A DNA stretch of 64,000 bases from Clostridium sp. C8-1-8 (lineage in GTDB: Bacteria > Bacillota > Clostridia > Clostridiales > Clostridiaceae). The notes beneath the pieces were generated by a model that was not told where the DNA came from, searched no databases, and saw only the letters and a list, made by a program, of their open reading frames with translations. The stretch spans positions 124,001 to 188,000 of the forward strand of contig NZ_JAABNO010000009.1 in assembly GCF_009928445.1 (NCBI RefSeq), written 5' to 3'. Both the position numbers and the translations under genes were made by a program. Of this stretch, positions 38,832 to 48,738 are shown piece after piece. The first letter of the stretch is position 1. Every line of letters begins with the position of its first letter.

Positions 38832-39863
38832 TTATTCAATTGCTAATATTACCATAGTTTGATTTGCATGAGCCTTATAAAATTGTTCGCCATAGCTTAT
38901 GAAACCAGCGGTGTTAGAACAAAAGGATAGCAGTTCTTTATCAACGTTTTTCCAAAGTGACTCTTGTTGGAACTTTAAACTTCTTAATATACAATTTATT
39001 GCTAACATAAAGCTAGGAGTAAAAGGTATACTTTTTAGAGTGCTTCTGATTTGAGTTATTGGTTCAATAGGTTGCAATATTTCAACAAATGTGTTTGCCA
39101 TTAACTGACAGTAAAAAGTTATAGATTTGTCAGCATTTACTTTCATAGGAGAAGCAATGATAATCTCATCTTTATAAAGTTTTCCTAGAGGATTATTCAT
39201 AAAGTAATTTGGCAAATCACTTTCTCTAATATTCAATGCTTTAGCATATTCAGTACTTGCGGGGGACCTATTAAAGGATTTTACAGTACGTGTCATAGCA
39301 TCGGATTCAGTTACCAAAAGCCTATTGCCAGTTGGAACGTATATATTTTCTTTCAATATATGAACTTTACTTTTTAAATTGAAAAATATCATTACGCTAT
39401 GTACACGTTTAGAACCGATAAATACAAAAGTCTCATTGAATTTTAGGTCATCGCCAGCACTTCCTCCTATGATCTTAAAATGATCGTCTATAAAATATAA
39501 AGTAGTGAGTATTGTTTCTTCCATTCCAGTCAACCCATCGCATAATAACAGGCCAAAAGCATTTTTATTGTTTCTTACCTTATTGTAAGAGTTTTTTATA
39601 TTTTCAACTGATTTAATAGGAGGATACATTATTTCAGTTACTTCCGCATCTGAACGATCATACTCAAATCCTGTAATACATCCGTTTTTATACCCATCTT
39701 TACCATATTCTCCAGAGGTGGAGCAAAGAACAACATTTGACGAAACCCTTTTAGATAGTTCTACTATGAGATTGATATTACAGAAAAGTACATAGCCATT
39801 GTCTGAACGGCTTTTTGTATAGCTTATTGCATCATTTATACTTGAAAATAGTAATGATTTCAT
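38832..39863 (-). CDS. FIST domain sensory protein
   Basis: A 343-aa cytoplasmic protein with FIST_N (about 20-190) and FIST_C (about 200-335). Recognisable are [27 protein letters not shown] and [11 protein letters not shown], all typical of FIST proteins, which are thought to bind small ligands such as amino acids and feed into chemotaxis or two-component signalling. It has no output domain of its own. The adjacent soluble chemoreceptor-type gene gives the likely partner. AGGAGATATAGC precedes the ATG. Confidence 0.85.
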   Translation of the reverse strand: MKSLLFSSINDAISYTKSRSDNGYVLFCNINLIVELSKRVSSNVVLCSTSGEYGKDGYKNGCITGFEYDRSDAEVTEIMYPPIKSVENIKNSYNKVRNNKNAFGLLLCDGLTGMEETILTTLYFIDDHFKIIGGSAGDDLKFNETFVFIGSKRVHSVMIFFNLKSKVHILKENIYVPTGNRLLVTESDAMTRTVKSFNRSPASTEYAKALNIRESDLPNYFMNNPLGKLYKDEIIIASPMKVNADKSITFYCQLMANTFVEILQPIEPITQIRSTLKSIPFTPSFMLAINCILRSLKFQQESLWKNVDKELLSFCSNTAGFISYGEQFYKAHANQTMVILAIE

Positions 39864-40300
39864 GCTATATCTCCTTAGTTATTAGTAATTTGTCGAACAA
39901 TCAGAAAATTCTTAATCTTATTGTTAGTATAAATGAAAATGTACACTAAAACAATCTACATTGAAAAGGAGGGGATATAAATATAGAACCATTATAGGAA
40001 TATAATTCATTAGTCTTTAAAGTTGTTTTAACTAACTTTAAAAATAGGATAATTTTAAGAACAGGGGGATAATGTAGGATAGGTATAGATAAATTATTTT
40101 GAATTTAGATTATAAACATAGAATTTTATACATGTACCTATATTATAATATTATCATTGGGTGATATAATAAATATGGAAAATAATAAAGATGTTGTAAA
40201 TTGTAATTTATGTAAGAATGATATATAATAGAGCCACAATATTTTGATTATTACATATTCTTATAATAAATAAGTAAATTTGAGTTGGAGGCATGGGAAG
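39864..40300. other. Intergenic region between divergent FIST and xpaC genes
   Basis: These 437 bases are AT-rich. A 17-codon open frame at 40175-40228 (MENNKDVVNCNLCKNDI) carries a CxxC pair but has only a weak GGGTGAT upstream and no homology I recognise. No clear promoter, terminator or repeat copy was found. Confidence 0.4.
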
Positions 40301-41551
40301 ATGAGTAGAAGAGATTTTTCAGACCTGGAAGATGAAATTAGATCCACTGTAAAAAATGCATTCAATTATATAGATATTGATCTTGAGAATCTAAAGAAAG
40401 ATATAGAAGATAAAGCTGAAAATACAATAAATGATGTAAAAGAAAACCTTCTAAATAAGACTCAAAGACTTAACGAAAAGATGAGGGATAAAATAGAAGA
40501 AAAAAATAAGTTTTATAGAAGAATGGAAAGAGCTGAAAGAAGAGTAGAAAGAGCAGAGCGAAGGATAGAAAAAAGGTTTGAAAGACGAGCTGTAAGAAAT
40601 TATGTTGATAGAAAACCTTCTGGAAGTGTAGCAGGAGTTTTATATATAGTCTTTGGTGCTATTGGAAGTGTTACATTAGGAACTCAAGCTATAGCTTATA
40701 CAGTATTTATGTCCTTATATAATAAGTTTTTAATGGCAAACTTAGTTAGTATGGGGTTCCTACTAGCTATTTTAATGTTAAGCCTTGGAATGATGTTTAG
40801 AGGTATAAGCTTAAGAAAGAGAGTAGGAAGATTTAAAAAGTATGTAGCTTCTCTTGATGGCAACACTTACTGCTCAATTGAAAAGATATCTAGATCTGTT
40901 GGACAAAATTATAAGTTTGTAGTTAAAGATTTAAAGAAAATGATTGCCATAGGTATGTTTCCAGAAGCTCATATAGATGATGAAAATAAGTTCTTTATGT
41001 TAAGCGATGAGGTTTATGAAAATTATTTAGCTACTCAGGAAGCCTTTAAGAAGCGCAAAGAAGAGGAATTAAAGCAAAAAGAAAAGGTGGAACAAGAGGT
41101 AAATGATCCAGAAAAGAAAGAGCTAAGATATGTTGTTGAAACTGGAAACAACTACATCAAGCAAATAAAGGAAGCTAAGGAATCTATACATGAAGTTGAA
41201 ATAGGCTTAAAGCTTGATAGGCTTTACAGTATAGTAGGTCAAATACTTAGCTTTATAGAGAAAAATCCTAAAAAGTTGTCTTCTGTAAATAAGTTTATTA
41301 AGCATTATCTTCCGATTACTTTAAAGCTTGTTAATGCATATAAGGAATTAAATGAGCAACCAGTAGAGGGAGAGAATATTAGAAACGCTAAAAAAGAGAT
41401 AAATAATACAATAGATACTATAAACATTGCTTTTGAGAAGCTTCTAGATGATTTGTTTGAGGATGTAGCAATGGATATTTCTACGGATATATCTGTACTT
41501 GAGACACTATTTAGCCAAGAAGGACTAACTAAGAAAGATTTTGAAAAGTAG
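40301..41551 (+). CDS. XpaC-like (5-bromo-4-chloroindolyl phosphate hydrolysis) family protein
   Basis: A 416-aa protein from ATG40301, supported by TTGGAGG 9 bases upstream; a longer TTG-initiated frame reads through that site and was rejected. A charged coiled coil (about 1-100) precedes two membrane helices (about 105-128 and 138-160). The rest is a cytoplasmic helical domain. The layout and the partner telA gene match the xpaC-yaaN and yceG-yceH type pairs of Bacillus, linked to toxic-compound and envelope stress tolerance. The historical hydrolase name is not proof of enzymatic function. The two genes are 187 bases apart, with a family C element between. Confidence 0.78.
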   Translation: MSRRDFSDLEDEIRSTVKNAFNYIDIDLENLKKDIEDKAENTINDVKENLLNKTQRLNEKMRDKIEEKNKFYRRMERAERRVERAERRIEKRFERRAVRNYVDRKPSGSVAGVLYIVFGAIGSVTLGTQAIAYTVFMSLYNKFLMANLVSMGFLLAILMLSLGMMFRGISLRKRVGRFKKYVASLDGNTYCSIEKISRSVGQNYKFVVKDLKKMIAIGMFPEAHIDDENKFFMLSDEVYENYLATQEAFKKRKEEELKQKEKVEQEVNDPEKKELRYVVETGNNYIKQIKEAKESIHEVEIGLKLDRLYSIVGQILSFIEKNPKKLSSVNKFIKHYLPITLKLVNAYKELNEQPVEGENIRNAKKEINNTIDTINIAFEKLLDDLFEDVAMDISTDISVLETLFSQEGLTKKDFEK

Positions 41552-41564
41552 ATAAAGGGTTCCA

Positions 41565-41715
41565 TTACGAAAACTTAAGTTAAGCATGTCCGAAAATCGT
41601 GGTTTCTGAGGACCTTTTAGGCATGTATAACTTAATAGTTGAAGTTAGGACCCTATAAAGATGTACCACTTCAATGCGAAAATCTAAGTTTTACTATGAA
41701 GTGGAGCGTCTACAT
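41565..41715 (+). repeat. Dispersed element, family C (copy 4) between xpaC and telA
   Basis: Two consecutive imperfect hairpins. The first is AAGTTAAGCATGTCCGAAAA against TTTTAGGCATGTATAACTT (41577-41637). The second is GATGTACCACTTCA against TGAAGTGGAGCGTCTACAT (about 41657-41714). Neither has a T-run. It occupies almost the whole gap between two functionally linked genes. Confidence 0.5.
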
Positions 41716-41738
41716 ATAGCTAATAGGAGGAACCTAGA

Positions 41739-42887
41739 ATGAAAGATGGAATAAACGAAAATCTTGATATTACACCAAGCTTGACCTTTGATCCTTTTGA
41801 GGAAGAAGTTAATAATTCAGTTAAGGTTCAAGAAGAGAAAAAGAAAGCAGATGTATTTGATGATAGTTTTTTAACTGAAGAAGAAAAAAAGATGGTCAAT
41901 GACTTTGTAGATAAAATAGACATTAATAACTCTAATTCCATTCTTAAATACGGAGTTGGTGCTCAGAAGAAAATAGCTGATTTTTCTGAAAGTGCCTTAA
42001 ATAATATCAAAACTAAGGAATTAGGCGAAATTGGGGATATGCTTACCAATGTGGTATCGGAACTAAAAGGCTTTGAGAATGAAGAAGAGAAAAAGGGATT
42101 TTTAGGGTTATTTAAAAAGACTTCAGAAAAGATAACCCGTATGAAAGCAAAATACGAGAAGGTTGAAGGTAATATTAATAAGATTAGTAATGAACTTGAG
42201 AATCATCAAGTACAGCTTTTAAAAGACATAGCTATGCTTGACAAAATGTATGAAATAAATAAGGTTTATTTTAAAGAGTTATCAATGTATATCTTTGCAG
42301 GTAAAAAGAAGCTGGAAAAGCTTCAAAATGAGGATCTTCCTAGATTGGCTGAGAGAGCAACTGCATCAGGACTTCCAGAAGATGCTCAAGCGACTAATGA
42401 CTTTATGGCACTTTGCAATCGCTTTGAAAAGAAAATACATGATTTAGAATTGACTAGAATGATTTCTCTTCAGATGGCACCTCAGATAAGATTAGTTCAA
42501 AACAATGATTCCTTGATGTCTGAAAAGATACAATCAACTCTTGTCAATACTATTCCGCTGTGGAAAAGTCAGATTGTTTTAGCTCTAGGGGTTGCGCACT
42601 CTACTAATGCCGCTAGAGTTCAGAATGAAGTCACAAATATGACTAATGAGCTTTTAAGAAAGAATGCAGAGATGCTTAAAATGTCAACTATTGAGACCGC
42701 TAAAGAATCAGAAAGAGGTATTGTTGATATTGATACGCTTAAAGCAACAAATGAGTCCTTGATATCTACTCTTGATGAAGTGCTTAGAATTCAAACTGAA
42801 GGACGTCAGAAGCGTAGAGAAGCTGAAGTAGAGTTGCAGCATATCGAAGAACAGCTTAAGAATAAGCTTTTAAGTCTTAGAGGATAG
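41739..42887 (+). CDS. telA: TelA-family toxic anion resistance protein
   Basis: A 382-aa soluble, almost wholly helical protein of the TelA/KlaA family (PF05816-type). Recognisable are LTEEEKKMVNDFVDKIDI, then SILKYGVGAQKKIADFS, and QMAPQIRLVQNNDSLMSEKIQ. Family members accompany tellurite or other stress resistance genes and often pair with XpaC-like proteins, as here. AGGAGGAAC lies upstream of the ATG. The molecular function remains unknown. A terminator follows. Confidence 0.87.
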   Translation: MKDGINENLDITPSLTFDPFEEEVNNSVKVQEEKKKADVFDDSFLTEEEKKMVNDFVDKIDINNSNSILKYGVGAQKKIADFSESALNNIKTKELGEIGDMLTNVVSELKGFENEEEKKGFLGLFKKTSEKITRMKAKYEKVEGNINKISNELENHQVQLLKDIAMLDKMYEINKVYFKELSMYIFAGKKKLEKLQNEDLPRLAERATASGLPEDAQATNDFMALCNRFEKKIHDLELTRMISLQMAPQIRLVQNNDSLMSEKIQSTLVNTIPLWKSQIVLALGVAHSTNAARVQNEVTNMTNELLRKNAEMLKMSTIETAKESERGIVDIDTLKATNESLISTLDEVLRIQTEGRQKRREAEVELQHIEEQLKNKLLSLRG

Positions 42888-42967
42888 GTTTGATTAAAAT
42901 TATCTAATTAAATAATGTAAAAAGAGTTTATTAATCTAATTTAGATTATAGATAAGTTAATATAGTC

Positions 42968-43008
42968 AAAAAAGTCGCTGGAGTTGAGAACTTCAGCGAC
43001 TTTTTTCT
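42968..43008 (+). terminator. Intrinsic terminator after telA
   Basis: AAAAAAGTCGCTGGAGTT pairs with AACTTCAGCGACTTTTTT (one G-T pair), ending in a T-run. Confidence 0.92.
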
Positions 43009-43010
43009 TT

Positions 43011-43060
43011 ATAGAACAAGATAAGTTTTTTAGCTAAACCTAGTTGTTTCAAGTAGCCCA
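43011..43060 (+). repeat. Family B fragment (copy 6)
   Basis: TTTTTTAGCTAAACCTAGTT is the conserved 5' end of family B; the rest of the element is missing. The remaining bases to 43202 show no other feature. Confidence 0.5.
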
Positions 43061-43202
43061 CCGAATAAGCTTGTTTGAACAACTTTTTACTATAAATAAA
43101 AGTTTTTATTAAAGTTAAGTATGTTATACAAACTACCTAACATGGGAAAAATAATAAATAGTTTTAAAATTACTATGAATTTTTACTAGCAGGAGAATTT
43201 AT

Positions 43203-44669
43203 ATGAATGTATTTAACACTAAGCCTTTAGATAGAATAATAAAATTTATAGAAAGGTTGTATTATCTTCTCATAATCTTAATATTAATAGTAGCTTGCTT
43301 CAATATATTTTATAGATTGGGAGTATGTCCTATACGTAGCTGGGATGAAGCGAGACATGGCGTAAGTGCATATGAGATGATAAAATCAAATAATTACATA
43401 GTTAATACATATGGATACAGTAATGATTACTGGAACCTAAAGCCACCAATAAGCTTCTGGTCTATAGTAATAGGGTATAAGCTCGCTGGATACACTACTT
43501 TGGGTTTAAGGCTACTATCAGCTATTGCAGGTTTAGCAACAATATTTATAGTAGCATGGTTTAGTTTTACTTTATATGGTCGAATTGAATCATTGGTTTC
43601 AACTGTTGTCATGACTACAACCATGCCTTATATTATAGACCACTGTGCAAGATCAGGGGATCCAGACTCAATATATGTTCTTTTTTTTACTATAGCTATA
43701 TTATCACTAATTCTATTTGAAAGAAATAAAAAGTGGTTATATGTTTTTGGGGTAGCCTTTGCCTTTGCATTTCTCACGAAGAGCTGGCATGCAGGAAATA
43801 TTATAGTTATAGGCATAATATATTTTTTGCTTAGGAAGAAGCTATTCAAGATAAAAATTAAATATATAATTGGCGCCATAATAAGCGCTGTAATCCCTGT
43901 TTTAGTATGGATAGTACTAAGATATCAAAGAGATGGATTAAACTTTATAAACACCATGGTAGGTTATGATTTGATAGCTAGAAGTTCAAGTTGCTTGGAA
44001 GGGCATACGGGGGGGCTAACTTATTATGTTGATTACCTTCAAGGAAACTATTTCTACTGTATAGTCGTATTTGTAAGTGGAATACTATCATTTTTCACCT
44101 CACTTAAAAAATACATTTCCAATAAGATATATGTAGATGGGATTACTCTTATGTGTACGTGGGTTCTTGTTCCTTTTATTCTATACAGCATTGTAAAAAC
44201 TAAAATTAATTGGTATATACTTCCTATATATCCTGCTATGGCTATAGCAATTGGCATAACTGTGAGTATTATACTAAAGGAACAAGAGAGAAATATATTA
44301 TCTCAGTTATTTATAATTGCTATGGTAACTTTTTCTGTATATAAATACGAAGTTATAATATCTCGAAACATTTCAATCATAACGATGGATAGTAATCAGG
44401 AACTAATGAAGGTTATAGGAAATAACTTAGAGTATAAAGGTAAGCCGTTATATATGTACAACTGCGAAAGAGAACAAAACGTTTTTTTAAGTGCAGAGCT
44501 TTATGCTGATTTAAAGCCAAGTAATGAAGGTCTTGAAGGATTTTTAAAGGATAGTACAAAAAATGCTATGTTATTTGTAACAAAAGATCAGTTCAATAAA
44601 CTTGGTAATGAAAGGTATAAGTTAAAGCTACTTCTAGAAGGTGATGGAGCTTATATATTTACTAAATAG
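43203..44669 (+). CDS. Membrane glycosyltransferase, GT39/ArnT-like (PMT_2)
   Basis: A 488-aa protein with about 11 membrane helices. The first outer loop has RSWDEARHG (Asp48-Glu49), the acidic pair typical of ArnT/GT39, and NLKPPISFW. A later loop has CARSGDPDS. It should transfer a sugar from a polyprenyl phosphate to an envelope acceptor. The acceptor is unknown. It is only family-level similar to the GT39 at 9448, which has a longer C-terminal domain. AGCAGGAG precedes the ATG. Monocistronic. Confidence 0.8.
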   Translation: MNVFNTKPLDRIIKFIERLYYLLIILILIVACFNIFYRLGVCPIRSWDEARHGVSAYEMIKSNNYIVNTYGYSNDYWNLKPPISFWSIVIGYKLAGYTTLGLRLLSAIAGLATIFIVAWFSFTLYGRIESLVSTVVMTTTMPYIIDHCARSGDPDSIYVLFFTIAILSLILFERNKKWLYVFGVAFAFAFLTKSWHAGNIIVIGIIYFLLRKKLFKIKIKYIIGAIISAVIPVLVWIVLRYQRDGLNFINTMVGYDLIARSSSCLEGHTGGLTYYVDYLQGNYFYCIVVFVSGILSFFTSLKKYISNKIYVDGITLMCTWVLVPFILYSIVKTKINWYILPIYPAMAIAIGITVSIILKEQERNILSQLFIIAMVTFSVYKYEVIISRNISIITMDSNQELMKVIGNNLEYKGKPLYMYNCEREQNVFLSAELYADLKPSNEGLEGFLKDSTKNAMLFVTKDQFNKLGNERYKLKLLLEGDGAYIFTK

Positions 44670-44707
44670 TGATATTGATAAAAGGTCTTTATGATAAAAA
44701 GTATGAG

Positions 44708-44746
44708 GATTGATACTATATTAAGTATTTTAGTATAGTATCAATT
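44708..44746 (+). terminator. Hairpin after the GT39 gene
   Basis: ATTGATACTATA pairs with TATAGTATCAAT (12 bp) followed by TATTTTAT. The AT-rich stem and broken T-run make it a modest terminator. Confidence 0.65.
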
Positions 44747-44901
44747 ATTTTATATATACTTAAATTGATTATTGATATATAATTTTTCGCATGATATATT
44801 AAAAATAGGGCATTAAGCTTTCAAAAGCTTTGAATGATGTTATATATATAAGAAACCTTAATAGATAACATAGCTTAAGAGCGTATAAAAGGGGAGAGAG
44901 G

Positions 44902-46086
44902 ATGGAAGATAATATGGTATATACTTTAAAAAATATTAAAACATTAATACCAAACTTCATCGGTGCTAATACTATAAAAGCAACTAATGAATATAGGATT
45001 TATGAAACCGTTTATACTGATGAGGATACTTCTAGTAGTATAAATCTATTTACAGCTAAAAGTTTGGAAGAAGAATTTGTATCACGTTTACCTGTTATAA
45101 GTTCAAATGTGAATGACAGAGTTTCTGCAGAAAATCCTCATCCTGTTTTAGAGATTGAGACAGGAGAACATTATCTGTTTTATGGAGATGGAAGAGATGG
45201 TATATATGCATTGCATTTAAATCCGAGAAATGGGCTAGCACATATAGAAGGTTTTGGTACTTGCGTTGCTAAAAGGCCTAAATGGGTTGGAGAAGCTATA
45301 AGCGAACCTTATGTTGTATACAATGAAAAGACAAGCTATTATTATTTATTCGTAGTTTATGGTGATAAGAACATAGATGCCAATATAAGAGTAGGAAGAA
45401 GTAAAAAGATAACTGGTCCTTATTTAGATGTAAACAATAGAGATCTTACAGATCCGTATGACTATAAATCTGAGATCGGTTATATGATTTCCTGTGGCTA
45501 TAGGTTTGACGATTCTTTTGGAAGGAGTGCAGTAAGCAGGCCTTTGGTGTTTAAAAGAGAGGATAGTAAGTGGTTTTTCTTACAAGAAGGATTAGCTAAT
45601 ATCAAAGAAAAGGAAAAAATCTTTGAAGTTAGAGAGTTATTATGGACTCCAGATGGATGGCCGGTTATAAGTCCTGAGCTCTACAGAGAAATTCAAGAAG
45701 AAACACTAACACTGGAGGACTTAATTGGTCATTATGAGTTTATTAAACTTACCCCTACTTTGCCTCAGGGAGTTTTCAATTCTGTATCCTTAGATATATT
45801 AGCTAAAGAAATGCAAGGTGCAAGCAGTACTAGAAATTCTTGGGCAGTAAAGATGCCTGAATATGCTGAGGGAAGAATAGAGCTAGGGGGAAGTATAAGG
45901 GGAGCTTGGAAGCTTATAGACTTTCAAACAATAGAGTTTACCTATGTAAACTATAAAGAAACTTATATAATAAAGCAAGCTTATGATAATGAATTAGGTA
46001 AGCCTACTATTATTCTGACTGGAAAAGATACCAATGGAGTAGCTTGCTTTGCAAAAAAATGTGACTTACCTAAGTTTGAGTTTTAA
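44902..46086 (+). CDS. GH43-like protein lacking catalytic residues (probable pseudoenzyme)
   Basis: A 394-aa intracellular protein homologous over its length to the GH43 encoded next to it (46098). Shared blocks include ETGEHYLFYGDG / KTGEQYMAYGSF, KRPKW / RRPKW, NIRVGRSKKITGPY / NIRVGRSKNVTGPY and WTPDGWP. In the alignment the neighbour's catalytic Asp155 corresponds to Asn78 and Glu211 to Ser134. The first blade with Asp43 is missing, since the protein starts about 80 residues late. All three GH43 catalytic acids thus appear lost while the fold signatures and C-terminal beta domain (PTLPQGVFNSV) are kept. No frameshift is seen and the ribosome binding site GGGGAGAG is good, so it looks selected, perhaps as a sugar-binding or regulatory partner. 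It ends 11 bases before the active paralogue. Confidence 0.75.
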   Translation: MEDNMVYTLKNIKTLIPNFIGANTIKATNEYRIYETVYTDEDTSSSINLFTAKSLEEEFVSRLPVISSNVNDRVSAENPHPVLEIETGEHYLFYGDGRDGIYALHLNPRNGLAHIEGFGTCVAKRPKWVGEAISEPYVVYNEKTSYYYLFVVYGDKNIDANIRVGRSKKITGPYLDVNNRDLTDPYDYKSEIGYMISCGYRFDDSFGRSAVSRPLVFKREDSKWFFLQEGLANIKEKEKIFEVRELLWTPDGWPVISPELYREIQEETLTLEDLIGHYEFIKLTPTLPQGVFNSVSLDILAKEMQGASSTRNSWAVKMPEYAEGRIELGGSIRGAWKLIDFQTIEFTYVNYKETYIIKQAYDNELGKPTIILTGKDTNGVACFAKKCDLPKFEF

Positions 46087-46097
46087 GGAGGATAATC

Positions 46098-47432
46098 ATG
46101 GCTAAATTTGATAATTGTAATATAGAATTTCCAAGTAAGCCACCAGTTCCAGTGGCTAAACCAATCTTTGTACCAGGTGAAAAACCAGAAGAGCCAGATA
46201 AATTAAGTTTATGGGGATCACACGATCCTGCTATATACCATGACCCTGTGTCAGGCAATTATTACACTTATTGTACTGGAGCAATAGCTAGAAGGTCCAA
46301 GGATATGATTACTTGGGAAAATATAGGCAAGGTTGTTGAGAATCCACCAAAGGAATCCATTGATTGGGTTGGAGATAATGGTATATGGGCTCCAGATATA
46401 ATTAAGGTAGGTAATGAATACAGATTATATTGTTCTAACTCTACTTGGGGAGTGCGTCAATCCTGCATATTCCTTGCTGTGGCTGACAATGCAGAAGGGC
46501 CATTTATTCCTAGAGGCTGTGTTTTAAAAACCAGTGAAGATATGCCTGTTAATGCTATAGATGCAAATCTTATAGTAGATGAAAAAACAGGAGAGCAGTA
46601 TATGGCCTACGGATCTTTTTGGGGCGGATGTCATATAATAAAGCTTGATGAAAACACAGGTTTAGCTGCAGAAGAAGGAATAGGTAAATGTATAGCTCGT
46701 AGACCAAAGTGGGCTGATTGTGCTATAGAAGGACCTTATATAAGATATAATCCAGACACAGAATACTACTATCTATTCGTTTCTTATGGATCACTAAAAA
46801 GTGATTACAATATAAGAGTTGGAAGAAGTAAGAATGTCACAGGACCATACTATGACGTTAATGGAAGAGATATGAATGATCTAGAGGATTACAGAAATGA
46901 AGTTGGATATATGGTTGCCTGCGGGTATCATTTCAAAGATGGTCAAGGATATATGGGACCAGGGCACAATTCAGTTTTAAGAGACTTTGATAACCAATGG
47001 TATCTGGTATGCCATATAAGAGAGCATGACTTTAAGGTGCCTCAAATATCCACTATGCATATATACAAGATGTTCTGGACACCTGATGGATGGCCAGTGA
47101 TTAATCCAGAATGTTATGCAGGTGAAAAAACTCAAAATATAAGCAAAGAGTTTATTGCAGGAGAATATGAGAGAATAAAACTAGTACCATCTATACCTCA
47201 AGGAGTTTTCAATTCAGTTCCTATGACCTTAGCAGAGGACGGAAAGTTTACATGCTGCTCAATTAATGGACACTGGGAATATGTTGATGGTACTACAATT
47301 GTAATTTCTTATGGTAATATTGTTGAGACATATAAGGTAACTCCAGCTTGGGACTGGCAATTAGATGAACCAACTCTTTCAATTACTGGAAAAGATCAAT
47401 ATGGAGTTGCAGTATGGGGAAAGAAATTATAG
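46098..47432 (+). CDS. GH43 glycosidase, endo-arabinanase-like, intracellular
   Basis: A 444-aa five-bladed beta-propeller of family GH43. The three catalytic acids are visible: Asp43 in SHDPAIYHD (base), Asp155 in AIDANL (pKa modulator) and Glu211 in AIEGPY (acid). GIWAPDI and the YGSFWGG loop are typical of arabinanases, and a C-terminal beta-sandwich follows (about 350-444, PSIPQGVFNSV). No signal peptide is present, so it acts on imported oligosaccharides. AAGGAGG precedes the ATG. It is co-transcribed with the degenerate paralogue upstream. Arabinan is the likely substrate; xylan-type substrates are possible. Confidence 0.88.
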   Translation: MAKFDNCNIEFPSKPPVPVAKPIFVPGEKPEEPDKLSLWGSHDPAIYHDPVSGNYYTYCTGAIARRSKDMITWENIGKVVENPPKESIDWVGDNGIWAPDIIKVGNEYRLYCSNSTWGVRQSCIFLAVADNAEGPFIPRGCVLKTSEDMPVNAIDANLIVDEKTGEQYMAYGSFWGGCHIIKLDENTGLAAEEGIGKCIARRPKWADCAIEGPYIRYNPDTEYYYLFVSYGSLKSDYNIRVGRSKNVTGPYYDVNGRDMNDLEDYRNEVGYMVACGYHFKDGQGYMGPGHNSVLRDFDNQWYLVCHIREHDFKVPQISTMHIYKMFWTPDGWPVINPECYAGEKTQNISKEFIAGEYERIKLVPSIPQGVFNSVPMTLAEDGKFTCCSINGHWEYVDGTTIVISYGNIVETYKVTPAWDWQLDEPTLSITGKDQYGVAVWGKKL

Positions 47433-47438
47433 ATATGT

Positions 47439-47469
47439 AGAGCAGGAGAAATCCTGCTCTTTTACTTTT
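47439..47469 (+). terminator. Intrinsic terminator of the GH43 pair
   Basis: AGAGCAGGA pairs perfectly with TCCTGCTCT across a 4-base loop, followed by TTTTACTTTTTT. Confidence 0.9.
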
Positions 47470-47690
47470 TTATCTATGAATTATCTAATATGGAAGGACT
47501 TTTGCAAAGTATGATAAAAGAAATTTAACTTTGTAGAAGATTATATAGCAGGTGAATTTTATGATAAGTATGGACAAATGGTTCAAATACTTATGATTGT
47601 GAAAAGATAAAACCAAAAAAATTGTAGCTGTAAATATTTATTCATATGCTGTATAATTGTGTATGTTTTGTTATTAAATTGGAGGTGCTC

Positions 47691-48650
47691 ATGGAAACTT
47701 CAACAAAGAATAAACAATCGGATAATATAATAAATGATATGGTTCATAATGCTTTTTGTGACGTAAAAATGATAGAAGCAGTAGAATTGACAGAAGGATT
47801 TTTTAATGTAGCTTATAGAGTAAAACTATCAGATGGTAGGTATACAATACTTAAAATTGCCCCATCTAAAGATACTATTATCATGACCCACGAGAAAAAT
47901 ATAATGAAAACAGAAGTTGAGGTTATGAAGCTAATTGAAAAAAATACTAATATACCAGTTCCTAAGGTTCTTTATTACGATAATAGTAATGAATTATGTG
48001 ATTCAGATTATTTTTTTATGTCCAAGCTCCCCGGAGAGAGTCTAAGTTCCATAGGAGAAAAGCTTAATGATACTGAAAAAAATAATATTAATTATAAAGT
48101 TGGAGAGTATAACCAAGTTATAAACAGCTTTAAAGGAAAAAAGTTTGGATACTACGGACAGCCAGATAAGCAAGGTGTTGAATGGTTTGAGGTCTTTTAT
48201 AGTATGATTAATGATGCTATTTATGATGCCAAGGTACTTAATATTGATATAGGTGTTGAGCCTGAAACTATAAGACGGCTGCTAGTAAAAGATAAAGAAA
48301 TATTTAAGGAAGTTAAAGAACCCAAATTAGTACATTGGGATTTGTGGGCTGGTAATGTTTTTGTTAAGGATGGTAATATAACTGGATTAATAGACTTTGA
48401 GAGATACCTATGGGCAGATGTGCTTATGGAGGTAGGATTTAGGTCTTATGGATACGATGAGGATTTTTATAAGGGCTATGGAGTAGATGTATTGACTGAT
48501 AACCAGAAAAAGCGTGTTAGGTGGTATGATCTATATTTATTCTTAATCTCAGTTTTAGAGTGTGATTATAGACAATATGCAGATAGAGGAGCATATAACT
48601 GGGCAAGGCAGATGATAGAAGAAACTACTGGCATACTTAAAAATAGGTGA
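47691..48650 (+). CDS. Aminoglycoside phosphotransferase-family (APH) kinase
   Basis: A 319-aa protein starting at ATG47691 behind GGAGGTG; the longer frame from 47646 has no ribosome binding site. The APH fold motifs are HWDLWAGN (catalytic Asp217, Asn222) and GLIDFE (Asp235, metal binding). The FMSKLPGES segment matches small-molecule kinases of the APH/choline kinase superfamily. Many chromosomal members phosphorylate sugars, amino acids or homoserine rather than antibiotics, so a resistance role should not be assumed. No terminator lies between it and the next gene. Confidence 0.82.
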   Translation: METSTKNKQSDNIINDMVHNAFCDVKMIEAVELTEGFFNVAYRVKLSDGRYTILKIAPSKDTIIMTHEKNIMKTEVEVMKLIEKNTNIPVPKVLYYDNSNELCDSDYFFMSKLPGESLSSIGEKLNDTEKNNINYKVGEYNQVINSFKGKKFGYYGQPDKQGVEWFEVFYSMINDAIYDAKVLNIDIGVEPETIRRLLVKDKEIFKEVKEPKLVHWDLWAGNVFVKDGNITGLIDFERYLWADVLMEVGFRSYGYDEDFYKGYGVDVLTDNQKKRVRWYDLYLFLISVLECDYRQYADRGAYNWARQMIEETTGILKNR

Positions 48651-48738
48651 TTACATTATTTTTAAAAAAGTTATTAAGATTTAGCAATATTACAGTACAG
48701 TGTTTAATATGGCTTAAATTATAATTGGAGGATTGAGA

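Noticed and set aside
40175..40228. 17-codon frame MENNKDVVNCNLCKNDI
   Set aside because: Very short, weak GGGTGAT upstream, no recognised family; left as a remark only.
47646..47690. Longer N-terminus of the APH-family protein
   Set aside because: The ATG at 47691 has GGAGGTG at the right distance, while 47646 has none.
47691..48650. Antibiotic resistance gene reading of the APH-family protein
   Set aside because: The fold covers many metabolic kinases and nothing nearby indicates resistance.
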